Shown in pieces: positions 50,831 through 63,687 of a DNA stretch of 64,000 nucleotides. Under the pieces are notes generated by a model that was given only the letters and a program-made list of their open reading frames with translations, was not told where the DNA came from and ran no database searches. The DNA comes from Larimichthys crocea (lineage: Eukaryota; Chordata; Actinopteri; Sciaenidae): positions 13,480,636-13,544,635 of the forward strand of contig NC_040012.1 in the NCBI RefSeq assembly GCF_000972845.2, written 5' to 3'. Each line of letters begins with the position of its first letter. The first letter of the stretch is position 1. The translations under genes and the position numbers were made by a program.

Positions 50831-52362
50831 CTTAAAAGCAGAATGCACCACTTACACATCAAAGGCAAGGGAAAAGCATCGCTCTTGACTTAAGCTCGAC
50901 TGAATCAAGTAATGCCTGTGTGGCTTTTACGAGTAAATAAATTGAATGCCCTTCAAAAGAGAGCCCCCATACCGATTCTAATGGTGTATATGGCCTCAGA
51001 GTAATCACCTAAAAAAACTTAGCATTAAAAAATCCTTTGTATCCAACAAAAAGCAAATGTCAGTGTTCCCACTGAGTGAAAGAGTGCTTTTATATGTGTG
51101 AAAGGTTGTGAGGGTAGTAATTTAGCGCGCCTGCAGAAGGTGGTGTATGTTGGCAGCATGGCAGACTGTGGAGAATGGGCCATAGCCAGCCGTTTCCAGA
51201 GCCTTTGTGTGTCTCTGTTTGACCAGGCGTCTCCTGGTCCACAGGAGCACAGCTTCAACACATCTAGCAAAGAACAAAGCAGCCATTATCAGCCCTATCT
51301 CATCCCCACCCTGCCTCGACTCACTGACACCCAGGGACAAACAGTGGCAGCGCTCAGCTGCTCAGCTTTGCTGGGGGACTCTGAAGCGGACACTGAAGCG
51401 GACTGGGAGGTCCATTAAACTCATAGGCGACACCTTAGCTGTGGACAAACATCAACACAATAGCATGCGGCGCTGGTTGCCACGGAGATGGGAGAAAACA
51501 GAGTACAGCGCCAGCGGTGACAAAGAAAGGGAGGGGTCAGGCATCATGGGCCACTGGCAATTGAAAAGCCTCTGCAAACTGCCCTGCGAAACACAACACC
51601 CTTTTAATGTTGTGTCACAAACACTGTATACTTAAAGCATCCATTCAGTTGCACATAAAGAATTTCATTAGCAACAAATCAGCTGCATGCAGGATCTCCA
51701 TCAAGAAAAGAGTCTACAATAACAGTGTTTGCTAACAAGAGGGAAAAAGACTGAATGTCTGTTGTGCAGTTTCAAGCTTGGTGTAACTCTACTTTTACAC
51801 TAGACGCTTTAAATATAAGTGGATCTCATGTTAGGTAATAAACGCTGCACATTCCTTCAGTGAGTTAAAACATGCCTGCTCTGCAGCAGACTTACTGTAA
51901 ATCCGATAGAGCAGTGATTCAAACACTTCAGTATTCAAACATTTACATTTCACTTTCCTGACGTCACCAGTCAGTGAAGACCGAGGATCCCTTAGATTTA
52001 TATTACATTTACATTATGTTATTTGTAAGTGTTCAGATAAATACATCAGAGGCAAGGAAAAACATTGGACATTAAGACAAGCAATAGAAATAATAATTTA
52101 AAAAAAAAACACTCCTATGGCTTTTTAAAAGTACCACACAGCATCACAAGGCAAAAAGAATAATAGAAATTTCATTCAGGGTTGTGCTTTTCTGACAGTC
52201 GATATGATGAAAAGCTGAATAAATTAAATATTTCGCGATGATGGCAAGTGTGCAGATGTTTTGATTTTTTTTTTTTAATCCAATGAAAAAAATTCTAAAT
52301 AGAATAATTGTCAAACTGCTAAAAACTGCAGTTTTTTAAAACAGTTTGAAAAAAACATGTCG

Positions 52363-52845
52363 TGACCACTGACATTATAAAGAATGGACAGCGCATGTTT
52401 GACAACACTCACAGGTTTCTGAAGAGACGTTTTGTAGCTCAGAGTGTAAAATCTAATCTAAAAACGCCTGTTTGCTCAAACAAGCCATCTATAACAGCAC
52501 CCACCTGTCAATCAAAGCATGCTGTTTAATTCTGTGATTGTTGTGTTGTGTTGTTGTGCTACGTAATTATGTGTAACTTTAAGTCAAGTGAGTTTAAAAA
52601 ATAAATAATTCACCCTCAGTACACTAGTCATGAACGGCAAAGTAGCTAGAGAGTTTTTTGTACCAGGCTGCTTATTTATAACATTTGATAACATGTTTAT
52701 TTCCGTTGTGACATTGGATATTTTAATACGGCCGCTTATGGAGACTGACTCACTTCTGGAGCCAGCCTCAAGTGGCCGTTTGGGGAACTGCCGTTTTTGG
52801 CACTTCTGCACTGGCTTCATTTCCCAGCCATGGAGGTTGCTGCCT
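52363..52845 (-). repeat. Teleost interspersed repeat A, copy 2 (inverted)
   Basis: The reverse complement follows copy 1: AAGTGCCAAAAACGGCAG, CCACTTGAGGCTGGCTCCAG, GGAAATAAACATGTTATC, CCTGGTACAAAAAACT and TTTGATTGACAGGTGG. It carries an exact TGATTGACAG at 52514-52505. It ends CATTCTTTATAATGTCAGTGG. Confidence 0.75.
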
Positions 52846-53099
52846 GTTCGTGACAAACACACACGGTAATGTTGTGTCATCAGTCTGTTAACAAGAGTTG
52901 TTTTTGTTTGTTAATGATGGATGTCGTACATTTCCAACTGCTCTGACTTTGTTCTGACCACGAATGCAGCTCAGTATGTGACGACGACGATACTTTGTGA
53001 TTTTATACATAAATCGTTAAAGTACAAATGAGTGCGGCGAAGACAGAAAAGCTCAAAGCCAAATTTGTGCGCACGTAGTGTTTACATGTTTCTGTCATT

Positions 53100-54480
53100 A
53101 CCTTCAGTGTGTGTTTGATTTTGAATGTTTCAAATTTAGATCACTGAATTACAAAACCTGACATTCTCACAAAGAGACATAAACTAAATTAAAGGCTGTT
53201 TGTTGTCCATTTGGTGTCATAACAATGTGTTGATGATTGTGTTTGTGTAATGTGTTTCATGTTCAAGTTTACAAATCACTTGTTATAAGGTGGGTACTTG
53301 GATTATTTGCAGATTTCACATCCATTAAATTATTAGATTTTCTTGCTGAATGAAGAAATGCTAATCATGATATCAATATATCGTGAAGTATTTACACATG
53401 AATGTAGTTTTGGTTTTGCCTTTAGATGATCATTCCGACTGTAAATCCACTTCAAAAGATGTGTGGGCCAAATTAAATTGGACGCAAATATGCTGGAATT
53501 GATGTGAAAATTGGACACATATTCAACGTTTCATGTTTTTATTCAGCACAAACTGAATGTGGGGATTTGTGGTGCTTTTCTGCATCACACGCCTTTGCTG
53601 TTGAAGCCTGCTTTCTTTCTCTTTTTCACTTATGACCTGCAAATAAAACCCGTTGATACAATCATCACCTCTAACCTCTGAATCTGACAGCATGTCTGCT
53701 AAACGCTTATAAGACCCTTAAAACCAAGTCAGTTTCTCTCCCTCTCTCTTTCTTCCACCTGCACTGCTTATATGCACAGCTCTTCCTTCTCTCCACCTGC
53801 CTGAGCTGCTGTGGCCTTGTCTGAATCCTCTGAATTCCCAGTCCACTGCAGTGTATCCGCCTGGAAACACCACAGATGCCAGAAAGGAGGAAAAACAAGG
53901 AACGTGATGGGATGAAGATGTCAGTTATGGCAAATAGAACTCTGTCACACTCTTATAACATCTCTGTCGCTGATTATCAGACCGGAGACTCGAACACACA
54001 CGCACTCACTCGCACACCAACAATGTCGGGCTGATAAACAAAGGTGCGAGAGGAGCTCTGAAGGAACCGGATTACGCAGACTTGGAAATTAAATAGGATG
54101 TTTTGGTGAAGAGATATCGGCCTTCGACATCGTAAACACAAAAATAAGGCAAACAGTCTTTTTGAGTTTTCTCAACTTTGAGGCCAGCTAGTTGTATTCG
54201 GACATTGTCAGACTCAGAATTGATGCAGCAGAAACAAATATATCATCTTTTTTTTATTGCATACATTCGTCCTTGTAAAAATCTGACACCTATGAGGAGC
54301 TACTAGCCTCAATCAGAGATTGGAGCCGATATGCTCACGTCTTTTATGATGTGAAAAATCTGGAATTTCCATTCAAGTTTTCTAACATCTTATTATGATC
54401 CAGACTTGAAAACTAATCTTATTTTTAAAATAAACACCACTACAAATGCACGTGTTAATTTGTCGATTCAGTTACAGCGG
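53100..54480. other. Intergenic stretch, nothing recognised
   Basis: AT-rich unique sequence. No coding frame, known repeat or striking motif cluster was found. Confidence 0.6.
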
Positions 54481-54899
54481 ATTTATTAAAAGTAGAGGGG
54501 GGGTCTTACTGAGGCTGTGTGTGCACATGGCCCAGATTTCTGTGCTACACCGCTGTGAAGAGACATAGTGCAGAGTGCTCTGAAAAAACAACAACCTAAG
54601 GACCCGGCATTGATTTCATATCTAATTTATTTCAGTCCAGACAGGGGTTTGAGCGAAGGGAGGGTCTTAAGCACTTGGGTTGTTTTTCTTGAGTCCTTCG
54701 GGGTGGGAGGGAAGGATCATGGGGTGAAGAGTCAAGGGGAGGACAAGGTGACTGATTGAGCTGAGGCATTAGGTCAGCGTCGGGCAGCTGAATCAAACCC
54801 AACCAAGACCCTCCTCACAACTAACTATGATCAAATACATCATCCGGCTCTGTCAACACATGTGTCCAGCTGGACGCTATATCACTTCCACATGTGCGT

Positions 54900-55440
54900 A
54901 TGGGCTGAGCTATACACAGCAACACACATTAGCGGGCTTATCAGCATGCAGCTCAATGCAGAGCACTGACAAAAGCAGCGTTTCAACAGAATAATGGATG
55001 CATGAAATCAATCAGTGAGTTTCAAAAGGTCGTCATGTGCAAAGAAACCATATCATCTCTAAAAGGGTCCTCAGAAAAGAAATCCAACAAGAGGACATTA
55101 ATTGGAAACGGGTGAACACGAGTTAAGTTGTTTTAAAATTCAAAACATGTGTGCTTTATACATTAGGCAGATAATTAATGTGCTGCAATCATCACTAGTC
55201 ACTATTGGGATGAGAATTAATCTACACCAATAGCTTCATTTCAAAGAAAATGTATCACAAAGTGCACCATTTCTTTTCAGTGTTCTTCCAACATTCATCC
55301 ACGGTATTTTCAATACAGAATTCAATTATGCGGAACACCTGAGCAAACAATATCTCACAGCCAATTATTCAGCGCCTTGGAAACCATTGGCAAACAAATT
55401 AGCAATGTTAATGTGAGAGACTGTCTTGATATTTTTGGCT
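54900..55440. promoter_or_regulatory. Candidate long non-coding element
   Basis: About 500 bases of unique sequence with evenly spread cores: GAAATCAATCAGTG, GGACATTAATTGG, GCAGATAATTAATGTGC, GATGAGAATTAATC, CACAGCCAATTATTCAGCG and CAAATTAGCAATGTTAATG. It is the longest such block in the upstream region. Confidence 0.4.
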
Positions 55441-56759
55441 GTGTGTGCTTACAAAAGGCAGCAGCACAGCACCCCCCTCGCACACACACACACTCCAGCT
55501 TCTTGTGCTATTGTTGACTGATGAATTAAACAGATTGGACTTGATTTGAGGATAATAAAAAAAAAGGAAATTTCAGGTGTCAGTCTGCCCCCTCTTCCTC
55601 AGATGAGAGTCATCTTCAGACTGCGATCGCCGGTTTCCGCGTTCATTATTGTCAAAAGCTTCTAGATCATAAAAAATGATGTTTTTGACTACAGACAGCC
55701 ATATTTCAGCTTCAGTTTGAGCAGTGCTATTCTGGTTGACATTTCAGCTTCCAGATAGAACAATGAAAAGCTACCATGAGATATCTTGGCAAGGCTATTG
55801 CCCTGTGTATTGATTGGGCAGAGGCCCAACATCCCCTCACTAAAAAGAGATTAAAATATCAGACTTGTCTAAGACATTTATGGAGTCTCTGACCTCAGCC
55901 AATGCTAAAGTGGAGTACATACATCATAGTCCATCTCTGTGAGCTACACTGAGTCTTGAGTAGTGCTGACAAAGAGAGGAGAGAGGCTGTACATTCAACT
56001 GCACCTTCATAGGCTGATGCAGGAGGGATTTAGCTACAAATCGTGGGTGTAAATCAACTTACTGTTGCTGTTTCATTAAAAATTCACACCACGTCGTTGC
56101 ATGTAAATGTTTGACACTGTGAGCTGTTGTCTGGGATGCTTCTCTTACACCTTCTTTTTTGGTTAAAATAGATGAGAATAGATTCTGTGGGAAAGGCAGG
56201 GAGACAAAAGCGTGAAAGATGTGTGTATCCATTCACAGCTCCAGAGGACCTTCATTACAGAGCAAGCAGGTCCTGTCAACGTCTTTTCATTACATGGTCC
56301 CATATATCCACCCCTGGTGTCCAAACGGTCCGCTCTGTCGCCTGTCAAGAAAAGGCACTCTCGGGGAAAGTCCTCCTATCTCCCCGATCCCCCTCACCAC
56401 GCCTGATTCCAGACTGCGAGGCGGGAGAGGCCAGGCAGAAAGGGAGGAATCGTGTTTGCCATCAACAGCTCAAGAGAGTAGCATGGCAGAAAGATTGATG
56501 ACACCCTCCCTGAAAGTAACAAAAGAACTCCTGTGCACGAGGGCCCGCTTATGGGGCTTGATAGAGTTGTCATCCTCTTAATAAACAGCTCTGATATGTC
56601 AGCGGCAGTGGCAGCAGGGACTACACCATGCTCACCCACCAAGCCATGGGCAGGACCACCTACTGGCATCACAGCACACACAACCATGGGCAGTCTCTCC
56701 ATGTGGAGGCCCCTTGGTGCATTAGCAGGGCAGTTACAGGAGAAGAATAAATAAATGTC

Positions 56760-58500
56760 AAAAACATCCCGGTCTCTTCATTGTTGCGCAAGAGAGACTG
56801 GGCAAAAAAATCCTGTTTTATCTGTGTGAAATAAACAAGTGGCATTTTTTTTTAAATTTTGAACATGAATACGAGAGAACAGAGTCGGCTCCAGATCAAA
56901 TTAAACAGGCAGAGAGTAGGTTGTGTGCTCACAATACAAATGAAACCCACAATATTCTCAGTTTACAGCAGGCATGCACAAGAGTGCTACTACTGTATGA
57001 CAAGAACAAACAGGACATTACAAGTTGAAGTTGAAAACTTAATCCTAAAAACTTAAACCCTAATGTCCACTGAGATCGACACACCAGCAACAAAAAACAA
57101 AACAAGAACGACTAAAGTAACTGTTAATATAGTAAATGGTATTTTTGCAATTTAGCGCCTCAAGTTTCAAAGTGTAAAACCACAGTCATGAATATAAACA
57201 GATGTACACGTCCATTTGTTATGATCACATTACTTCTGATCAAAAACTAGTGAGTGGACAAGTTTGCTAACAGCCAAACATCATTGTTGAGGTAATCGTT
57301 TACTACCTGGGGACTGTGCTAGGTTTATTTACCTTGACTGATTTGTACACACTCAGAGGTATTGTTTGTTAGATTAGTTTGCTGGATTAGGAGTTTAACT
57401 ATTTAACTGTTTTTTAATTAAACTGATTTAATTTCATTAAGATAGCTTAGACTCAGATTTTTAAAGAGTCCTCTTTTGGTTATATTTATTTGTTGGTTTC
57501 AACAGTTACCGCTCACCCTTTGTTCCTCTTGTAGATAACTCACCTCTTTTTTGTTGTTATAATTGATCTGAAATCCAGAAAATAAGTAACTTTGTTTAAC
57601 CAAGAACAATTGGTTTATGTTACAAGCTGGGGCGTGATACATACTCATGGAGCTGTTTCTACATTACATGCTTGTTAACATTCAAAGCTGAACTAATCAG
57701 CCAGCTGACAGTTACCACATTTTTTACTGTCAGATCATAATGTGATTCACAAATGTGTGCTGTGTTCAAATGCTCATTCTAAAGAAACCGAGGCGGTTAA
57801 AGTTTGACATGTTCATGTCTCTCTGGTCAATGTGAAGCTGGAGCCATGAAATGTTAAGGTAAAAAAAGAAAACTGGCCAGTATATAATCCACAGGCTAAC
57901 TATTTTCATCTGTTTAGGTTAAAAACTATGATAAACCTAACCATATTAACGCTGTATGCCAGCTTTTATAATACCATTTAAATTTCGATTTTAAACTGTG
58001 GTTCACAGGAGCATCTGTGGATCTTAATTTAAAAAACAAAAAACAAAATAAAGGCAGCAAATTTTATCAGCTGTTGACATCCCGTATGAATTCAAGAGAC
58101 CAGCATGACACAAACACATAAATTCATGCCAAGAAAATGGAGCAAAAAATCATTTTATATAGTCTGCCACTTACAATATTCACTTATTTTTCACCAGAAA
58201 CGTTGTTGTCTCTGTCACGATTCAATCTGCAGCACACTCCCCACACGCTGTATAATACCTAGTTAAAGCCAGCAGGGTGTGAAATGGTATTTGGAAGTAA
58301 ATGAAACTGACTATGAAACAGTGGAGTTGGGAGATATTGCCATGTCAAGATGACAGACAAGTCCTGGAATGGAGCAAAAAAGTTATTATCCCAAAGAAGA
58401 GCAAGGCTGGATTAAATATAACCCATGATGCCTCACGCTGCTCTGCCTTCATCCTCGCTTATACCAGAGAGAGAGTATAGACAAAAATCAAGAAAGAAAG
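56760..58500. other. Intergenic stretch, nothing recognised
   Basis: AT-rich unique sequence without a supportable gene or repeat. Confidence 0.6.
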
Positions 58501-58529
58501 GCAACAACCTGAGCTGCAGCTCGTGCTCC

Positions 58530-58700
58530 TGCTGATTTTCATTTGAACAATCAATAGTATTTCATGCTGCCGTGCCAATAAGTGTTATTGCAAAGTGTTT
58601 GGTTATTGATGCTCCATATAAAGTGTTTTGAAGGAGCTTTAGAGGAACGCAATCCCTCGAGGCTCCTCGTGGCCTGATTTACAGCTGAACCGATGAGTCA
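58530..58700. promoter_or_regulatory. Candidate non-coding element
   Basis: Unique block with GAACAATCAATAGTATT, GCCAATAAGTGTTATTGC, GGTTATTGATGCTCC and the AP-1-like GATGAGTCACAG. Confidence 0.35.
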
Positions 58701-59353
58701 CAGAGGACATGCTGGGCATTGAAATAGCGACAAGTATGTTGTCAGCCTTATTAATTTTTAAGGTAGAGTGTTGTCCTGTGGTTTTCAGAGGACATGACGA
58801 TATATGACAGCCAAGGGATCGCAGGGGTTAGGGTCTAATTGTTAAAGGGTTGAATGGGGTAAAAGTTAAAGACGTGTGAAGGGTTATTCATCAACTCTCT
58901 GTGCTGCAAACCAGGAGGTGAGTTTTAAAGTTTGTCGTGCACTTTACTCAAAATCCTTTTCTGAGAATATACCGTTACACAATACAGCTCCAGTGGAGGA
59001 GTCAAAAAAAATCCTTCATTTGTATATTTCTAAAATCCCTCCTTTGTATATTATATTGATATCATTGCTAAAATAGCACCACTGTACCCTGCATGGTCTG
59101 TTCAGTTTCCTCTGGAGGCTTTCAGCCATGATTTGACAAGTGTGTGGTGAATAAATATACTCTACTGTTAAATCACAGGATTTCACTATAAATGTTAGTT
59201 GTGTATGAAGTTCTTTAGTTTCTCTGTTGGGTGGATGTTGAGTCCAATAAAGAAAAATGTACAGATTAAAGGGGGGAAATGACACTTTGGCTGCCCAGTG
59301 GTTCAAAATAGAAACCATGGAGCTTCTGTCAGATGAAGTCCTATGATTGGTAG

Positions 59354-59370
59354 CTGCTGCCCTCTGCTGG
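59354..59370 (-). promoter_or_regulatory. Strong CTCF-type motif
   Basis: The minus strand reads CCAGCAGAGGGCAGCAG. The first 13 bases fit the core consensus CCASYAGRKGGCR at every position. It sits between the pbx1 upstream region and the possible exons near 62-63.7 kb, where an insulator would make sense. Confidence 0.6.
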
Positions 59371-59860
59371 AATATCGAGAGACCAAAAAAAAAATCTGTT
59401 TCACAACAATACCAGCATCCCTGTTGCATATTTCAATCTTTATCTGTAGTTTTAATTAATAATGAGACTAAAGCTAAAAATGTAAAGCTGCACCTGTAGC
59501 AGTGAAAAACCTGTAGATGGTCAGTGTTTCATAGTGTTAGTGAATGTTCACATAGTTCAGTGATTAGCCCTCCAACTACTATTATATTTTGCATTATAAT
59601 ATACTCACTTTTTTTTTTTTTACTTTATCTTTTATTTTCTGGGTACGTGCACTGAGAGAGTGAGAGTCCCCTGAGCACGTAAACATTGAATTTCATAGTG
59701 GCACTGATGAAGAAACTGGATCGGTCACATCATGGCCGATACCCCTTCCACACCATCAGGTCAGTGTCAATGCTGATATCAGTCAGGTGGATCAGATTAT
59801 TGCATGTGCAGTCAAATTTAATGAGGAAGTCTTTTTGCAGTCCATTTTCTGTGACTGTGA

Positions 59861-60005
59861 CCAGTTCATCACAGGGCTTACACATCGAGAAAAAACAACC
59901 ATTCACGCTCACATTCACACCTACGGGCAATTAAGAGTCACAAGTTATCCTGCATATCTTTGGACTGTGGAGGCAGAAAGGCCCCAGCTGGGGTTTAAAC
60001 CAAAC
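59861..60005 (+). repeat. Teleost interspersed repeat ('cattcacactcacattcacacc' type)
   Basis: The order CCAGTTCATCACAGGGCTTA, CATTCACGCTCACATTCACA, CCTACGGGCAATTAAGAGTC, TTTGGACTGTGGAGGCAGAA, GGTTTAAACCAAAC matches a very common fish repeat. The apparent plus-strand protein across it is not a gene. Confidence 0.75.
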
Positions 60006-61004
60006 TTTGGTTCGGATGTTCATGTTTCCAATGAGCACATGAATGCACCAGCTAGGAAAAGCTCCTAAAACAGCTCCTGCTTTCATAACCATGTGACGAT
60101 AATAACAGGATTTTTCACTGTTGTTGTGGATGGTTGCTGTTTTTCAAGCAAGTTTCAAGGTCCTGCATGTTGATTTTCATGTTGTTAAATGATCACAAAT
60201 AAATGGCCTCATGGCACGAGGGCTGGAGTGTACAAGCGGGGTAATTATTGACTTGAGTGAATTAGAGGTTAAATATAATTGAAAAATAAATATGATAATA
60301 AAAATGTTTGATAAACAATCTGTAAAGTGATTCATTAAAACTGCATTCAAATCATGCAATGCAGAATAAAATATCAGTAAAAAGATAATAGTAATGATGA
60401 TTAAATTACCAATAAATAATTCATGACTTATCTAATTACACAATCAGATGTCTTAATGTCTTCTTATCATATTGCTTTCATGGTTTAGTCACGGCTCTGT
60501 TTACAGAGGGTGTCACATTAAAAATAAATCAATGTCCCACCCAGAGATGTAGCAGGAGCTCTTTTTCTGTCCAGTCATCCCTTTAAATGCTGATTAAATT
60601 AGAAAATACTGCATCATTGTCGGCATCAAGAGGACTCTCCCATGAAGTGAGAGTTTGATATGTTTATCTGCTTCATGATAATCAGTAAGATAAGGTGAGA
60701 CAGAGACAAATTCATTGCAGGAAATCTCCTTAGAGTCTTTTCAGTTTTATTATGAAATGAGTGTCATCATACTGATAAGACTTGTCAGATCAGACTCCTA
60801 TAGCAGTCTCACACTCTGTAGTGACATATTCTGGCTGAAATGTCTACAGCACATTACATTACCCTGAGTTTGAGAGATATTTCAGAGTGTAAAAATGTGA
60901 TAAGTGTCTCAGCTTTATGACGAGGGCTGGTTACACACAGCAAATTATCCTGTTGATGTCATTTTTACACAAATAGTCACACACACCCTTTAAACCCCAC
61001 CGCT

Positions 61005-61383
61005 AACTGGTATCTCCATAAGCCCCCGTTGTAAAATGTCAACTTCGAACCTTACAGCAGAAATAAACATGTTTACAACCTGCTAAAAAAAAGAATGTTT
61101 TGGTCTCTATAGCTAATTTCAGGACGACTGTGCTGAGTCTGAATTTCTATAGAACTCACCTGTTCAAATTATATTATGGCTTAAAGTTATAAGTAACAGC
61201 GTAGCTGCTTTGACACACAGGTGGGTGCCATTACAGATGGTTTGTCGGCGTCCAATTTTTAGATTAGCTAGGAGGCGGTAGAGACAGGGCAGCCAACATG
61301 GCAACGGCCAGAGCTGCATATTTTGAGCTTTTAAAAAAACGGCTCTCCACGCATAGGTGCCCCATTCTTTATACTGTCAGTGG
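61005..61383 (+). repeat. Teleost interspersed repeat A, copy 3
   Basis: Shares ATCTCCATAAGC, CAGCAGAAATAAACATGTTTAC, TTTTGGTCTCTATAGCTAAT and the end CATTCTTTATACTGTCAGTG with the other copies. At the position of the PBX-PREP decamer this copy reads CTTTGACACACAGGTGGG, so the motif is lost or was never present. Confidence 0.7.
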
Positions 61384-62358
61384 GCAAAACGCACCTTTCT
61401 GAACCATGGTGCATATAATTTCAATGTAATTATTTTGATCCTTTAAGAATAAAATCTCACATGGGAAATTTCAGACTACACACCCTTCAGCAAAAAGAAA
61501 AGATGTATCTGATGAGAACACTCCATATACATACATATTTCTGTATGTAAGAGTATGTAAAAGCATCGTCTCTTTGGTTACCAGTGGTATCCTCTCTCTA
61601 TAATAGTCCACAGTTCACAGAAAACTCAGGACAGACTGGTGGAGCAGCTTGCATGGTGCCTTCAGGCAAATGTGACAATGATGAAGCTGTGAAAACTCAA
61701 CATGTTTTGTCTGAGAACGACAAGTCGCTTAATATGAGCTGTGATTTCATCATCCAGCAGGAACACAACCTGACACTCCACATGTATGTATTTAACAATG
61801 TTTGCTTTAGTTTCAAATGGAAAGACAAACTAAGATCAGATCAGATGGTGATTTTTTGTGAAAGTGGTGAAGATATGATCATATGTGTTATGTAACAATC
61901 CAAAATCAATGTTTTTAAGACGATTGCAATGAGTGAGTCATTAGAGTTTTAGTTTGAAGCATTTGTACAATGTAATGCATGTGTGCAACACCGTTTACCA
62001 CACTGAAATTAACTTGATTTTGCCAAATTATCTCAACTCAAAGTATATTTACGAGCAGAACTTTTAACCCCACAGTCAAACAACTTACTTTGCTTCGCCA
62101 TTGTCTCCAAAAAACATGTGCACATGCAGGTAAACACACATGTGCAGTGTTGTCTGGATCAAATAGTAAAACTGTATTTCAATTTTGCATTTATTGCTTT
62201 TTATTTTGGGGTGCATATTTTGCTGTTTGTATGTTAAAAATGTCTGCTATCGACAGCAAGAATTGACAACTGTTGCTGGCAAGCCCAGTATTCATGAGCT
62301 TTATGAAAAATAAATATATGAAACTTTCCATCAACCATATTTTGTCTTCTGGTCTTAC

Positions 62359-62505
62359 CTGTTTTTGTACAGAGCAGGCAGAAAGAACATCCTCTTCCAG
62401 TCCAGCCTCCTGATGATCCAAGGATGCCACAGAAAGCCTGAAGAAGAACTTCATCTTCATCTTGGTGTGCTGCTCTGGAGGCCATCAGGTGGTGCTGTAC
62501 TTCCA
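62359..62505 (-). CDS. Possible exon of an unidentified gene
   Basis: A 147-base segment lies between a good acceptor (TTGTTTTGTTCAG) and a good donor (AAACAG|GTAAGA) on the minus strand. One frame is open throughout and gives EVQHHLMASRAAHQDEDEV, then LLQAFCGILGSSGG. A second frame opens at an internal ATG. I do not recognise the protein. The helical LLQAF.GIL pattern could be an ARM/HEAT-like helix, but this is weak. Confidence 0.3.
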
Positions 62506-62759
62506 CTGAACAAAACAACAGCAGATGGTTGCTAAGTTTATTTCATTCAATTTTATGATGCACTAATTTATATTGCTACAGAAAGCAACACATGTATTCA
62601 CATTGGACACAAAGGAATTAAATTCTGTGTCAATATTAAAATAGCATAATATTTTGTCACTGTATTCACCTGGCACACATCACGTTCACCAGTTTGAATC
62701 CAGGCCACAACGCTAAAAGAAGGCTACAGGCTGATAAGATGCATGTTTGCAGTTGTGGT

Positions 62760-62909
62760 TAATTTCTGCCTCACATGACTCATGACACCACGATACACTA
62801 CAACAGCATTATTGGTCAGAGCCTGCTGCAGAGTTTTAGTGGAGACATCCTCTGTCATTAGAAGCAGGTTTAAACCAGCTCCTGCCACTGGTCCCAGATG
62901 GTCCAGCAT
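62760..62909 (-). CDS. Possible exon of an unidentified gene
   Basis: A minus-strand frame encodes GLNLLLMTEDVSTKTLQQAL then TNNAVVVYRGVMSH before a fair GTGAGG donor. Upstream a stop breaks the frame, so any acceptor must lie near 62860-62890 (CCAG or GCAG). The phase at the donor (0) does not match the acceptor phase of the segment at 62359-62505, so the two do not join simply. Confidence 0.22.
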
Positions 62910-63537
62910 GGTATTTTAGCCCGGGCACCTAAAGATCAGACAAACCCCAGTCAGTGAACATCCTGGGGAGTTCATTGTGAACTAGGACAAAGTCTAAAAT
63001 GGAAAGAAAAGGAAAACGTGTGGCGGAATCTCTGTCCCTTAATCCAAGCTTCTTTGATATAAAAGTGTGTGGGAGGGTCACTGTGAGAGAAATGTGTTTT
63101 CATTGATGCACTAGCATCAATTTCCTTAACGCCATAAGCTGATGTATGTCCCTTTACTCCTAGTGGTCCTTGTCCCTGTCTAGAGTATTTTTAAAATGGC
63201 CATGTAGCAGCTGGACTTTCAAAAGCAGGAAGTCTGAGGCAGAGGTGAAGTACAGACCAACCAGGTGTTTATTTCACCCACAATGACATGAAGACAATAC
63301 TTAGTACATACTTTTCCATGTAAATCACTGTGGTCCACGGACAAAGTGTGGTCCTGACAGCAGCAGCTTTCGTTGGAAACTGGCAACCTTATATAACCTG
63401 CCACTGGCAATGGAGTTAAGAGGAATATGTCTCTCACCTGATATCAAAACTTCACAAACACAACTGGCAATTGGTCTGCATGATTTTACTCTTTGTTAGG
63501 AATCACATAAACCCTGAACAGCAGATTAAAGTCCAAC

Positions 63538-63540
<3 letters not shown>

Positions 63541-63581
<41 letters not shown>
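63541..63581. repeat. (AC)n microsatellite
   Basis: About 20 AC units. Confidence 0.97.
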
Positions 63582-63583
<2 letters not shown>

Positions 63584-63629
63584 AATTAGCACATGGTATC
63601 TAGGAACCTTTAAATTAGCGCTCACGTAC

Positions 63630-63687
63630 CCTGTGGACTCTTTCGGGCCAAACACCCTGGAGAGGAGACGCAGAAGAGCTGAGTGAC
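63630..63687 (-). CDS. Possible small exon of an unidentified gene
   Basis: A 58-base minus-strand segment lies between TTTCTGTTCAG and GTACGTGAG and encodes HSALLRLLSRVFGPKEST. Both splice sites are good, but the length is short and the product is not recognised. Confidence 0.25.

Noticed and set aside
59016..59429. 137-codon minus-strand frame
   Set aside because: No family recognised; it spans the CTCF-type motif and low-complexity AT sequence, and is probably chance.
59686..60068. Plus-strand frames of 82 and 93 codons
   Set aside because: They cross a common teleost repeat (59861-60005).
61584..61895. 103-codon plus-strand frame
   Set aside because: The composition is typical of AT-rich intergenic DNA, with no recognisable motif or splice signals that I could support.
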